The notes beneath the pieces are model-generated. The model did no database searches, had not been told where the DNA came from, and saw only the letters and a program-made list of their open reading frames with translations. 64,000 bases of DNA from Gigaspora rosea. Its lineage: Eukaryota; Glomeromycota; Glomeromycetes; Diversisporales; Gigasporaceae. The DNA is taken from NCBI GenBank assembly GCA_003550325.1, contig QKWP01000359.1, positions 186,040 through 250,039 on the forward strand, read 5' to 3'. Shown here in pieces: positions 1-11,463 of the stretch. The translations under genes and the position numbers were made by a program. Each line of letters starts with the position of its first letter. The stretch's first letter is position 1.

Positions 1-644
1 AGTCATATCCTTGCTCAATAAAGTGTATAAAAAAAAAAAAGATGAAACAATAAAAGAATTATCTTTATAAATATCAATGAAAAAGATCATTGCAAATATG
101 AATGTAATTATTAATAAGTAATTTTTCTATGGTCTCATGATCTGTGAAAATCGAGAAAGAACACGTTTCAATTCAGAATTGAAGTAAATTCAGAAATGAC
201 TCGGAACAATAATAGTATAGAATAATCCTTTTATCACGCAGCGTTCAACTTGCGCTTTTCTTATTATATTCCGTACTGTGTAAAGTATGTAATAGAAAAA
301 TAAAATAAGTGCTTACTGTACAAGTATGTATTCATATATATAATATAATAATAATTATTACAGTATATACTTACAAAAAACTGAAAACCAGTATAACTTT
401 AAAGTGTAATTTATTTATATCGACCTATTAAATAATATAATAAACAAACGAAATATTAAAATCATGTTCTTATTTAAAATACATTAAATTTATGATGTAG
501 ACAAGTTTTACACCGGGTGATGCTAGTGTTAAATTAATTTTATCGTTATTATATAAGTGCACATCTTCTCCAATGAATAAATCTTTATTGATAACTATTA
601 ATATATAGCATTTGTTATTTTATCATTATATTAACAAAGTAATA
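1..644. other. Intergenic, AT-rich
   Basis: No gene or clear repeat seen. It forms the upstream region of the serine protease; an AT-rich TATA-like run (aatatata) lies about 45 bases before the protease ATG. Confidence 0.5.
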
Positions 645-1922
645 ATGAGAGCTATTTACTTTTTATTAATTTTTTTAATTTTGTTATCATTATTACAAAA
701 TCATTCAATTTATGCTCAACGGTATCATCCGTTAGCAAAATTATGGAAGGTAGACGATACTGAAGTACCTGAATATTTGGGACTTGAGAAAAATTTGACC
801 GCGATTGATGAAATCTTAAGACCAATACTAGAACAGGATGATTTTATTTCAAGCTTTGGAGGAACTTTTATAAATATATTCGAAAATCATATAGTTATTA
901 ATACAGTAAACTATTCTAAAGTTGATGATTTATTAGCCTTGCCTCAAATAAAACCACATGAGGCTTTTCTATATTTTAAAAAAGCAAACAATTCTATGAA
1001 TCTATTGAAACATAATTTTGACAAAATAAGTTTTATAACTCAAATAATTCATCCCAAAAAAGTTTTAATTTACATTGATATGAGATATAATAACGTCGTT
1101 TTATATTTTTTGGGACATAATATTAATAATACAGAATTTATCGATGCTGTCAAATCCTTTAACCCAACAATAATTTACGAAGGTTCTTCACCTGGTTCAC
1201 AAAATATAATACGCCCACAGCATGAATATGACTCTGACAATTCGATAACAATTAAAGCATTAGGTGGAGATGGATTATATAATAGTGCCAAGAGCGCAGC
1301 ATGTTCTCTTGGTTTTTGGGCAACTAATAAATTTCACCCAGATGAATTGTATATTATAACCGCAGGGCATTGCTATAATGATACAGATCCGCAAAACAAC
1401 TTTTATTTATTACCATGGAATTCTACGCTATCTAATTTACCATTTCTTGGGTCAATGGTATTTGATTTTATAGAAATTTATGATTTTGGTGTAATTCATG
1501 TCGTTGATAAAGATGTCTCTCCATCATTCGTTATAAGAAATGATGATACTGATCAATATAAAGAATTACCTATAATTGATGGTGCACCTGTATCTAGCCA
1601 TGGCGTACATATATGTAAATCTGGCTACTCCTCGCGTTTTACTTGTGGATATGTTTTAGGCTTAAATGGGATTTATGCAGTTGAAGATGGTTTTACTGTT
1701 ACATGGGAATTAATTATTACATCCATGTATGGAAAATACGGTGATAGTGGTGGTTCTGTATTTTCTTTTGCTTCGCCGCAAGATTTAAATTTAGTGGTTG
1801 TGCATGGTATAATTATTACTGTTGGACTAGCGAGTTGCTCTGCTCAATCCATAGATACAATTTTCAATCAATTGAGAGAAAATACTTTTTATGATCTGAT
1901 TCTTTATTTAGGGGGTTCATAA
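645..1922 (+). CDS. Secreted chymotrypsin-fold serine protease (alpha-lytic/streptogrisin-like, S1 family)
   Basis: Intact single-exon gene of 425 aa. The start is the ATG at 645; the open frame runs further upstream but without an ATG. Residues 1-24 form a hydrophobic signal peptide with likely cleavage after IYA. About residues 25-205 look like a propeptide. The catalytic domain follows: CSLGFW near C220, TAGHC with His242, YDFGV with Asp280, a CKSGYSSRFTCG segment typical of the S1E subgroup, and GDSGGS with Ser368. The full His/Asp/Ser triad and the cysteine pairs are present, so the enzyme should be active after secretion and propeptide removal. The family normally cleaves extracellular proteins. 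A decayed relative lies 2.1 kb downstream, so this is a small tandem family. No intron is needed. The substrate is unknown. Confidence 0.9.
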   Translation: MRAIYFLLIFLILLSLLQNHSIYAQRYHPLAKLWKVDDTEVPEYLGLEKNLTAIDEILRPILEQDDFISSFGGTFINIFENHIVINTVNYSKVDDLLALPQIKPHEAFLYFKKANNSMNLLKHNFDKISFITQIIHPKKVLIYIDMRYNNVVLYFLGHNINNTEFIDAVKSFNPTIIYEGSSPGSQNIIRPQHEYDSDNSITIKALGGDGLYNSAKSAACSLGFWATNKFHPDELYIITAGHCYNDTDPQNNFYLLPWNSTLSNLPFLGSMVFDFIEIYDFGVIHVVDKDVSPSFVIRNDDTDQYKELPIIDGAPVSSHGVHICKSGYSSRFTCGYVLGLNGIYAVEDGFTVTWELIITSMYGKYGDSGGSVFSFASPQDLNLVVVHGIIITVGLASCSAQSIDTIFNQLRENTFYDLILYLGGS

Positions 1923-2520
1923 AAATATTTTACACGCGTTTTTTAACCTTAATTTAGATTTGCTAGGCTTATTGATTTGAAATTAAGTCTAAAGATAAAT
2001 AAGACAATATGCATGTGAGTTTGATTAGTTAGTTTGATAGTCTGTAATGAATAGGTTTTCGAGTCATTGTTTTATTCATTTCTTATATTCGATCTAAGTT
2101 ATTTTTTTTTTATAAAATCTACATAGATCTACAACTTCACATAATTATTATATAGAATATTATATAAAAATTATTTTTATTTATTATTTAATATAGAATT
2201 TATGTAAAAATCTATTTAAACTTATATAAAATAATTATTTTAAAAAAAAATCATGTACTATAAATGTTATATATTTATGAATTTTATGTATTATGATTAA
2301 GTAAATTTTATATGTTATAAATATCCAAATAAGTTTTTTTTACATAAATTTTATACATTAATAAATTTTATATATCATAATTATATAACTTTTATATATC
2401 GTAAATTTAAGATTAAATTTTATTTAAATTTTTATATTAATAAATTTACATATATAATTATATAATCTTTATATATTATAAAATTTAAATAAATTTTTTT
2501 TACGTAAATTTTAAGAAATA
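1923..2520. other. Intergenic AT-rich spacer
   Basis: Protease 3' flank, then a very AT-rich tract with repeated tttatata/aaattta words. No coding potential was seen. Confidence 0.5.
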
Positions 2521-2694
2521 CAGTAAAGCCTCCATAAGTGCACCCTCTAAAAGTACACACCCACTCTAAATGCACGCTCAAATGCTGTCCCAAATATATA
2601 CATGCCATCTATAAATGCACTTTTTTCTTATTGCTCTCTAAATGCACGTTGTTAAATCTTGGACCAGGAGCGTGCACTTATAGAGGTATTACTG
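2521..2694. mobile_element. MITE, Tc1/mariner-pogo type, TA target site
   Basis: Terminal inverted repeats CAGTAAAGCCTCCATAAGTG (left) and CAGTAATACCTCTATAAGTG (right, reverse complement), flanked by TA on both sides. 174 bp, no coding capacity. The tips resemble the 24171-26567 element (CAGAGAGACCTCTCTAAATG). Confidence 0.8.
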
Positions 2695-2704
2695 TAGCCA
2701 ATAC

Positions 2705-3333
2705 CTCAAAATTTTATTAGGTAACCCCTGTTGTGTTACAAATTAAAAATGCTCCTCTCGTAATTTTACCCTAACCTCCTAATTATAAATTTATTTTCAT
2801 TCTAATGTTTATTTATTTAGCTACTTAACACATTTATATATTTTAAATTTTGGATACGTAATTCTTAAATAAATATTATTATAGTTATAATTATATTTAA
2901 TGTATAATTATTCTATTAAGCCTACATTGAATTTATATATTTATGTATAATTTTTAAATATAATTTATGTAAAATTTCTACATAGCATTATGCAAAAAGT
3001 AATTTGTGATGCAAGTTTGTTTCCATTAATATCAACATGATGTTTATGTAGAGCGCATTTGCTAATTCCTTTCCTACTTCTGAACCAAATCTTACTATAA
3101 TCAAATTTTTGCATAAAGTTTTGTAGAAATTTTACATAAATTATATTTAAAAATTACATAGATTTATAAACCCAATGTAGATTCACATAGATATAATTTA
3201 TACATAATTATAATTATAAATAATTTATTTAACAGTTACGTATCTAGTGTTAAGTAGCCAAATAAGCAAAATGTTAGAATTTGAGGATCATTTTTAATTA
3301 GTAACACAACAGGGGTAATCCTAGTAAAATTTC
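2705..3333. mobile_element. Foldback/MITE with long inverted arms
   Basis: The left arm (from about 2705) reads TAGGTAACCCCTGTTGTGTT; the right arm ends with its near-perfect reverse complement at about 3300-3333. Arm similarity continues inward (atttggctacttaacac on both sides). About 630 bp, non-coding. Confidence 0.75.
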
Positions 3334-4050
3334 GTCTATTTATTTTCTTAAATTTTACAATAATTAAAATTTTTTTTTGAATTTTATAATATAAAAAGAT
3401 TATATCTTTATATATGTAAAATATATTAATATATAAAATTTATATAAAATTTTATACAAAATCTAAAATTTATATATATTATGATATATAAAATTTATTT
3501 ATATATAAAATTTATGCAAAAAATTTATTTAGATATATTTATAGCTTATAAAAGTTACTTAATATAATACATAAATCTCATAAATATATAACATTTATAT
3601 AAATTGTTTTTATAAAATAAAAAATGTAATGGTTCTATAAATGTTCCAAAAAAAATTTGGGCGATTTATTATAAAATGTACCTATTATATTTTTATAGAT
3701 TTTCTCGGTTTTATAAATTTGTATATAAATTTTTACCTCAAATTTTTTCATGCTAGAGTTAGTATTTAGGTTAGGGTTAAGTTGGAAAGAGTTTTTAGGA
3801 ACGTAGAACATTTTTACTTAGATCACCGCATATTAATTAATTAGCTAATTTTTGAAATAATATAACATAGGTGGCAAAACGCCATAGGTATGTTTTAGTA
3901 AAAGTCAAAATTTTTCTTTAAAAAAAAATATAAATGCTTTAAAATCTTACACCGAAATGGAAATTAATAATAGCGTTATATATATTTTGATAGGAATCTA
4001 GATAATAAAGATGACAATCCACCTGTTTCACAAATTTAGCACGATCACAT
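3334..4050. other. Intergenic, extremely AT-rich
   Basis: Runs of ttatataaattt words and one telomere-like ttaggttagggttaag at about 3770. No gene seen. Confidence 0.5.
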
Positions 4051-4055
4051 CGTGA

Positions 4056-4255
4056 TTAGGTGAAGATAGGTTATATGGTGGCGTTGTGTGTTCTGTTGAT
4101 TTTTGGGCAAGAGGTGTTGGTCGAAAAAATTCTTACATTACAATCGAGTGTATTGTCTTACGAGCCGTGGGATTCAAATAACTCATCTTAGATTTGGCAG
4201 ATTATTACGATTTTGGCACAATTTATGTCATTTCAACATTTTCTATAATAAACTA
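4056..4255 (+). pseudogene. Serine protease (S1) pseudogene fragment
   Basis: Decayed relative of the intact protease at 645-1922, found by frame-by-frame reading. From 4056 the frame gives LGEDRLYGG then CSVDFWARG, matching the LGGDGLYNS and CSLGFWA region. The active-site TAGHC has degenerated to TIEC. A second frame gives YEPWDSNNSS (cf. LLPWNSTLSN), and a third gives DYYDFGTIYVIS (cf. YDFGVIHVVD, the catalytic Asp region). The pieces are in the right order but need two frame changes, and the GDSGG part was not found. Clearly dead; it marks local tandem duplication of the protease. Confidence 0.8.
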
Positions 4256-4275
4256 GGTGCCTGAGTTAATTAATA

Positions 4276-4440
4276 TAACAATTTTAATACAATTATGAGC
4301 ATTCATATACAGTTTTGTAAATAATTTGTAATCAATATGTAATAAATAAAATCAATATAACATGATTTCATTTATTATATTATTTACAAAACCTGTAACA
4401 TAAACTGTATGAATGCTCACAATTGTATTAAAATTGGTAT
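4276..4440. repeat. Inverted repeat (hairpin)
   Basis: AATTTTAATACAATTATGAG at 4280 onward is mirrored by CTCACAATTGTATTAAAATT at about 4415-4435; the arms also share gcattcat and a tttgtaaataat segment. Probably a short MITE. Confidence 0.65.
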
Positions 4441-4489
4441 ACAGTATTAAATTATAATCTTTATATAAATTCTTTTTATTGGGTATATT

Positions 4490-5110
4490 ATGTATCGGTC
4501 TAAATAAAAACAGCAAAACAAGTTCACAAATTAAGAACATAAATACCTATTTCCATTCCGTATAAATCATATCATTCGTATTAATTTAGTCGATAAGTAT
4601 AAAAACATTTAATAATTTTAAGATATAAAAACAGCAAGACAAGTTCACAAAATAAGAACAGAACATTTACCATTACATGCAAATCATTTTGTTCACATTA
4701 AATCTTCCAAATCAGTTCGTGAGTAAAAAGAACATTTAATAATTCTAGAAATAAAAACACCAAAACAAGTTCACAGAAAAAGAATATAAATGCTTATTTG
4801 CCATTACGTACGAATCTTTTTATTCACATTAATCATCAAAAATACATAAGTACAGTACTTATTTACCATTATATACAAATCATATCATTCACATTAATTT
4901 AGTCTGTGAATATAAAGAATATTTAAAAATTTTTCTATAAAAAAAGCAAACTAAGTTCATAAAACAATAACATATATTCTTATTTAAAAATCATTTCATT
5001 CACAATAATCATTTCATTCAACATGTGTGTATAAAGATTATTTAATAATTTTTACTACATACAAACTGCAAAACAAGTTCATGAAATAACAAATACTTAT
5101 TTAAGTTACG
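4490..5110. repeat. Diverged tandem array, unit about 125 bp
   Basis: About five imperfect copies of a unit containing aaaacaagttcacaaa, then ataaatgcttatttacc, then catatcattcacattaa and aacatttaataatttt. Non-coding. Confidence 0.7.
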
Positions 5111-5139
5111 TACTGTACATTCGTATTAATAAATAAATA

Positions 5140-5460
5140 TTATTTCACTGACAAACGTTTTTGAAAACTTAGTTCGTAGATAATTATTTTACAGACAAGG
5201 TTATTTTACAGATGATTAATTCAATATATTGTATCGACAATTTTTTTTATAAATTGCACCTACTTAAACCCTTAACTTAACTCTAACAACAATGATTAGA
5301 ATTAATTTGCCTGCGAAATTAGCTTTTGGTGAAAGAACTTTTTATAAAATGGACTTGTCCGTGATTAATCGATAGCAAAATAACCTTGCTTGAAATTAAT
5401 TCTCTGCGAATTAAAGTTTTCAGTGAAGTAATTATTGGTGAGTTGAACGAAACCGAGTGA
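5140..5460. repeat. Repeat with ACAGAC/ACTGAC spaced words
   Basis: Contains tttacagatgattaatt and gattagaattaa words shared with 15480-15640, and interrupted (A)C(A/T)GACAA words like those massed in the foldback at 27270-28190. Probably a remnant of that element family. Confidence 0.5.
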
Positions 5461-6182
5461 ACCTGATACCATTAAATAAATATTAAAAAAAAAAAAAACT
5501 CGATAAAATTGAATTAATGTATTGCAATCAACGCAATTTGAATTTTAAGGCAACGATAAAAAGTAGTTTATGTATTCTTGTTCCTCGTCATTCCTGAATT
5601 TATATCGATTCTGAATTGTCATTTTAGAATCGGTATCTATTTATCAATTATTAAAAAAAAGCAAGCAAAAAAATTTGGAAATAATATAATGATAATAATG
5701 ATAAAGTAAAAAATTAATTAAAAAATTAAAAAAATATACAGTATAAATAAATAAAAAGCGAATAAAAATGAATTAATATATGCTTACCTGAATACTAAAT
5801 ACTAGCTAAATTTTAGCATTAAAAAAATACATTCGAATATTCATATATATTTCAATAATTTTTGCATTCCCCGCGTAGAAACATCACCATTTGTTTTTCG
5901 GTAATAACAGGAATCCGGTCGGGTTTCTTGTTTAACCCAAATCTAATAAGAAGATAATTACCCCAATTTTTTTTTTTTTAAGTAAAAAAACACAACATAA
6001 ATTTACCTTTTTCCAGGCTTTTCATCACCTCCTTACTCAGCATGGTGGGTAGCACCGATTATTTCGTAAAATTTTCGACATAACAAACTTGCATCCTATC
6101 TTGTTTATGCATGTGCAGTTCTTCTGTCACGCCAATACAAAAAAACTTAAAGGTATTAGCTTAAATTTCAAGTTAACCTGAA

Positions 6183-6478
6183 GATCGGGATTTTTTAGCT
6201 GAAATCTCCCAAAATTCCGAAACGTTTCGACCCTGGAGTTTCGGTTTCGTCCAAAATCTGAAACTTCCGAAATTCTGAAACCTCCGAAATGGGCGAAACC
6301 CTCCGAAACTGAACGAAACCGAAACTTCTGAAACTTCTGAAACCTCCGAAATGGAACAAATCTTCCGAAATTGGGCGAAACCGAACCTTCCGAAACTTAG
6401 CAAAAAAAAAAAAAAAAACTATCCTGCAAACTTGAGATCCTTTCTTGAATATAATAATAAGAATAGAATATTTCGTGA

Positions 6479-6550
<72 letters not shown>

Positions 6551-6870
6551 NAAAACGGGTTAAATGTAATTTTATGCTCATTTATGCTCGTTATTTCATA
6601 TGATGTGGATTCTCGTGATTTTATTGGCTATTGGTTTCTGTCAGAAGTTTCGCTTTAGCCCGAAAAACTGGTAAAGCCCACATCTTTTTATGCCATAAAT
6701 CAGAATTTTAAGACTCTACCTATTTCTGAAATCAACTTTCATTTATCATTTATATGATATTTAGTGGTTATTGGTTTCGGAATTTTCGGAAGTTTCGCCA
6801 ATTTCGGAGGTTTCGGAAGTTTCGGAAGTTTCGTAAATTTTGGAAGTTTCGCCCGGCCGAAACACTATGC
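6183..6870. repeat. Paired TTTCGGAAGTTTCGG simple arrays in opposite orientation
   Basis: Left block 6183-6405 is a variable array of (g)aaacttccgaaa words; right block 6763-6865 holds the reverse-complement words (ggtttcggaagtttcgg). Between them lie A-rich tracts. Related tcgtcaggtttcgtc words recur at 16570-16635 and 50640-50740. Long apparent ORFs here are only translations of the repeat. Confidence 0.7.
6481..6555. other. Long poly(A) tract with an ambiguous base
   Basis: About 70 consecutive A with a single N at 6551. Tract length is probably unreliable in the assembly. Confidence 0.9.
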
Positions 6871-8270
6871 AAACTAACTTAACCTTATCAATACATTCTG
6901 TAACAGGATTTATACAGTAAATCACGATAGAAAACGCGATAATTTCAATGCAAACTAACTAAATCTCAATCATATACAGTGTCAATAGTGAATAAGTTTT
7001 TTAACAGAATTTTTATACCAACTAAAAACTTACTGCTGATAATTAATGAATCAAAAGGTAAATCATTGATTTATCTGCCGTATTCCTTTTTTTATTCTCT
7101 TCCATCATATTACTTCACACTTAATATAAGCCTAATATAAAATTTCGACAGATTTATAAGGCTTACCTACGAGTTATACTGAAATTTCTGTAGTAAATAC
7201 TATAATTAGTCATGTATATGTTTAAATAAAACTTTTAATCCATGGCGTTTTTGTGTTATTGCACTATGGTTTTTATTTTAGTTTATTTTATTTATTTATT
7301 TAATTGGCGAGTATAGAAATCTAGATTATTTGAATGTAGTAGTTTTGATTTTCTTGCACACTTGATCGTGCTGGTTCTGTGTGGCATCGCATACTGCACA
7401 GCTTATTTATTATAAATAATAAATTTAATGCTTTAATATATTTATTAAAATAGCAATCTTTAGGCTTCGAATTATCAGGGCTGTGTTAATTTATTTATAA
7501 GTTCAAAGCCTGAAGTCTAGTTTCTTTTTAATAGTACTCAGATACAAACAAAAAAAAATTATTGTTTTACATTTCTTTATATAAGCCACATGATGTATTT
7601 AATGGCTACACATAAATAAACCATTTTTATTTATCAACATGAGGGTAGTGACTAGATAACTCGAACTTATCATGATTTGAATATAAACTTTAACTCATGA
7701 GTTACTTGAGGAATTAAAATACTTAGTTTAATTGACAACATCTAAATTAATACTGGAATACGATAATTAAATCATATGATTTGAGTAAATGTACTTGGTT
7801 GGGTTTGATATTAGACGAAACCAATTTTACAGTACGTAAATGCCAAATTGCAAACCCCTTGTGAAATACAAAACTCTGACTATTTATTGATTTGTTCCAA
7901 CTTGTGGCTCGCGAATAAACTCAGAAGTTTTATTAAACGCACACATGTTAACCAGTATTTATACCTGAGCTACGCCATTTTCAAATTTGAGAAAGAAATG
8001 TCAATTAAACTTAAATTGAGAAATGACGCGAAACATTTCTACTTATTATAGTATGACAAGGCATAAATTGTTGATAAAACAAAATATGTACATATTTTTT
8101 TCAAAAAATATTTTAATAAGCCACAAAGATATAAATCTAAACAAAAAGCCTAACTTATTATTATAAATACAATTTGAGTTCGATAAAAGGGTAAATTATA
8201 TTTCATCTGATATATTTTTATTATTTTCACTTTTTTTTTTTTAATCATTCCGTCTAATTTTAATTTTGCA
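6871..8270. other. Intergenic upstream of the microexon gene
   Basis: No convincing gene. The pyrimidine-rich stretch at about 8225-8245 just before the ATG at 8271 may be part of the promoter or leader of the next gene. Confidence 0.4.
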
Positions 8271-11200
8271 ATGAAGTTAACTTATATCATTTTAGCCCTT
8301 ATTATTGTTATTTTAAATGTTTACTTGGCAAATGCCTCGCCTGCATTAAAAAGAGGGTAATTAATTTGATTTATTGTTTTATATAACAATTTATTTTTCA
8401 ATATATAACATAAAATTTATTTATCATATTTTTTTTAAAATAATCACTTAATGATTTTAAACCACGCTTCATTTTTATAGTAGATGGAGATGGTAAGATT
8501 AATATTACTATCATTATTTTCAAATTAATATAAGCTATTTTATGTTTGCTTAAATGATTGATTAATCTTAAAATAAATATTTTTAAAATGCCTCCATGAA
8601 TCTATTAGCTCGTAAGTATAAGCTATTATTGTGATCTTAAAAATATGTAATTAACAAACATTAACAAACATTTTAACAAATGCTGCTACCAAATTATTAG
8701 CTCGTATGTAAAAGCAAAATTTATTTTTAAAATTTTATTTGATTTTAAATTATTCTATTTATAAATTTATAACGCATATAATTTATTGAATTAGTACCGG
8801 GTAAATATAAGGTTTATTATATTTGCATTTAAAATTTTTAATTGGTTTTAGTATAAATTTTAATGTACATTTTCTTTTACTGAATTATTAGCGCGTAAGT
8901 ATAAGCTTTAAAATATTTGTTTCGAAATTTTGCATTTAATAATTATGGTTTTAAATGATATATTCTTTTTTGAATTATTAGCGTGTAAGTATAAGCTTTG
9001 TTTTATTTGTTTTTAGATTTTTTTTTGTATGAAAATTTTTAAATTATGCTACATATTAATAATCCATAATATAAATTTTATTGCTCAATTGTTAGCTGGT
9101 ATGCATATGTTTATTTTATTCGGTTTAACATTTTCGTTTTATTTTAAATTATTTATGTTAACTTTATAATGCATATTTCTTTATTGATTTATTAGCTAGT
9201 AAGTATAAACTTTAGTATATTGTTCCTAACTTTGTATTTGATGCTTTTAAATAATGTATTTATAACTTTATAATGCACATTTCTTTTATTAAATTATTAG
9301 CAAGTAAGTACAAGCCATATTATATTTTGTTTGAAATTAATGATGTTCAAAATGTGATAAATATTTTAACAAATACTTATATTAAATTATTAGCGAGTAA
9401 TTATTTTTTCGAAATTTTTCATTTAATGATTTTAAAAGTTATTCATAATTTAATCATAACACTTTTTTTTGTTAAATTATTAGCAAGTAAGTTTATGTTA
9501 TTTATTTTTTTTTAATTTTATTAATGCTATTTATAGCCTTATATATTTTTTCTTATTTTAAATCATTAGTGAGTAAGTATATGCTCTAAAATTTTGTTTT
9601 TATTTTGAAATTATATTGTTAATTTTCTATAATATAATTGTTTTTTTTGTAAATTGCTAGATGGTACGATAAGCTTTATTATACCTAATTATAAATTTAC
9701 TACTTGATAATTTTTAAGTTATGCATTTTAATATTTAACAATACATATTTTGATAAACTATTAGCTGGTAAATATAAAATTATAAATTTTTAAAACTATT
9801 ATTTAATCATTTTTTAAAATATATTTTGAATAAATATTTTAATAAATGTTTTCATCAAATTATTAGCAAGTAAATATAAATTTTATAATTTATTTTTTCA
9901 AATTATTATTGGATAATTTTTAAAAGATATATTTATAAATATTTAACAAATACTTTAATTAAATCATTAGAGGGTAAAATATAAACTTTATATGTTTTTA
10001 ATATTTACAAATATTTAACAAATACTTTAATTAAATTATTAGAGGGTAAAGTATAAACTTTATATGTTTTTAAACTTTATGCTAATTACAAATTTATAAT
10101 AATAATGTTATTAGTTTTTATTTATAATATATATTTTTCTTATTAAATAATTAGATGGTTAGTATAAGTTTTATTTTAAAAAATTTATTTATCACCTAAA
10201 TAAATTTTAGTATTTATTTTATGATTAGCATAGCTATAGCTATATATAAAATTTTGTTATTTCTTTATTGCAAATTTATTGGACATGATTTTATCATGGG
10301 TGGTGAATAAATTAATCCATGATACCAAATAGTTCCAAGAATAAGTACAATTTTTAGATCTTATCAACTCATTTTTAATGATGCAGATTCAATCACTAGA
10401 TCACGAAAATTTTGGTTATAAAAATTATACAAGGGAGGTACTTATTTTTGGAACTATACGGTATAACTATTTTAAATTATTATTTTAAAAATATGCTTCT
10501 AATAAATATGTATTTTTAACAAATGTTTAATTATTAGCAAGTAAGCATAAGTTTTATTATATTTTTTTAATTATTATTGGTGATTTTAAAAATGTATCTT
10601 ACAAATACTTTTAAATATGCCTCTTTAAATTATCAGACGGTAGTTATAAGCTTTATTTTAGTTGCTTTTAAAATTATTATTACATATATTTTGACAAATG
10701 CTTTAAAATACGCTGTCAAATTACTAGCGGGTAAGTACAATATTTATTCTTAAATTATTATTGGTAATCTTAAAATATGCATTTAATGAATACGTTAACA
10801 AATGCTTCTGTAAATTATTAGCGCGTATGTATAAGCTTAATTATATTTATTTTGAAAATTATTATTGGTAGTTTTAAAACATACATTTAACAAATGCTTT
10901 AACAAATATCTCTATCAAAAAATTAGTTTGTAAGTACAAGCTTTATTATATTTTTGAAATATTATTGCTAATCTTAAAAGTATACAACTAACAAGTGCTT
11001 TAAAAAATGCCTCTGTAAATTATTAGTGCGTATGTATAAGCTTCATTATATTTGTTTTTAAAATTATAAATGGTGATCTTAAATATACATTTGACAAATG
11101 CTTTAACAAATGCCTCTGTCAAATTATTAGTTTGTAAGTATAAATTTGGTTTTTTTTTGATTTTAAATTATTATTGGTAATTTAAAATATGCATCTAATA

Positions 11201-11463
11201 AATATTTTAACGTATTTAAACAAATTATTAGCGGGTAAGTAAAGTTTTATCATATTTGCTTTTAAATTTTTTATTGCTGATTTTTAAATTATATATATTT
11301 TTATATATCTAATGATATATATTTTAACAAATACTCGGTATTAAATTATTGTGAGTAAAATATAAACTTAATATATAATTATAATAGATTATAATTTGGT
11401 ACTTTATTTTTCATGATACATTTATCTAATGATATATTATTTAACAGAAGCTATTGTAATTAA
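8271..11463 (+). CDS. Candidate secreted cysteine-knot peptide gene made of about 24 single-triplet microexons
   Basis: Exon 1 (8271-8356) has an ATG, a strong signal peptide (about residues 1-22) and a Lys-Arg pair at 27-28 (Kex2-like site), ending at donor GTAATT. Exon 2 is 8484-8492 (or 8481-8492). Then come 3-nt exons starting at 8609, 8701, [8795-8800 is 6 nt], 8892, 8982, 9096, 9196, 9301, 9394, 9484, 9570, 9661, 9765, 9867, 9971, 10043, 10155, 10538, 10637, 10728, 10822, 10927, 11027, 11131 and 11232. The final exon is 11448-11463 (acceptor TTTAACAG, stop TAA). Each microexon lies between (T)TATTAG and GTAAGT/GTATGT/GTAAAT; introns are mostly 69-124 nt, like other introns here. All introns share phase 2, so the frame stays open. 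The about 62-aa product has six Cys in the pattern C-x6-C-x5-CC-x3-C-x10-C, an inhibitor-cystine-knot framework. Function unknown. Alternative: a satellite array that mimics splice sites. Confidence 0.65.
10322..10464. mobile_element. MITE inside an intron of the microexon gene
   Basis: Inverted ends ATACCAAATAGTTCCAAGAA and (reverse complement) ATACCGTATAGTTCCAAAAA. It lies in the only unusually long early intron (10158-10537, 380 nt), which explains the broken spacing of the array there. Confidence 0.75.

Noticed and set aside
6173-6581. Two overlapping minus-strand frames with FGRFG/poly-F text
   Set aside because: Translations of the TTTCGGAAG simple array and the poly(A) tract; no biological composition.
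9273-9515. An 80-codon ATG frame through the microexon array
   Set aside because: It is a readthrough of array units (KLLASK repeats translate ttattagcaagtaag) and not independent coding sequence.
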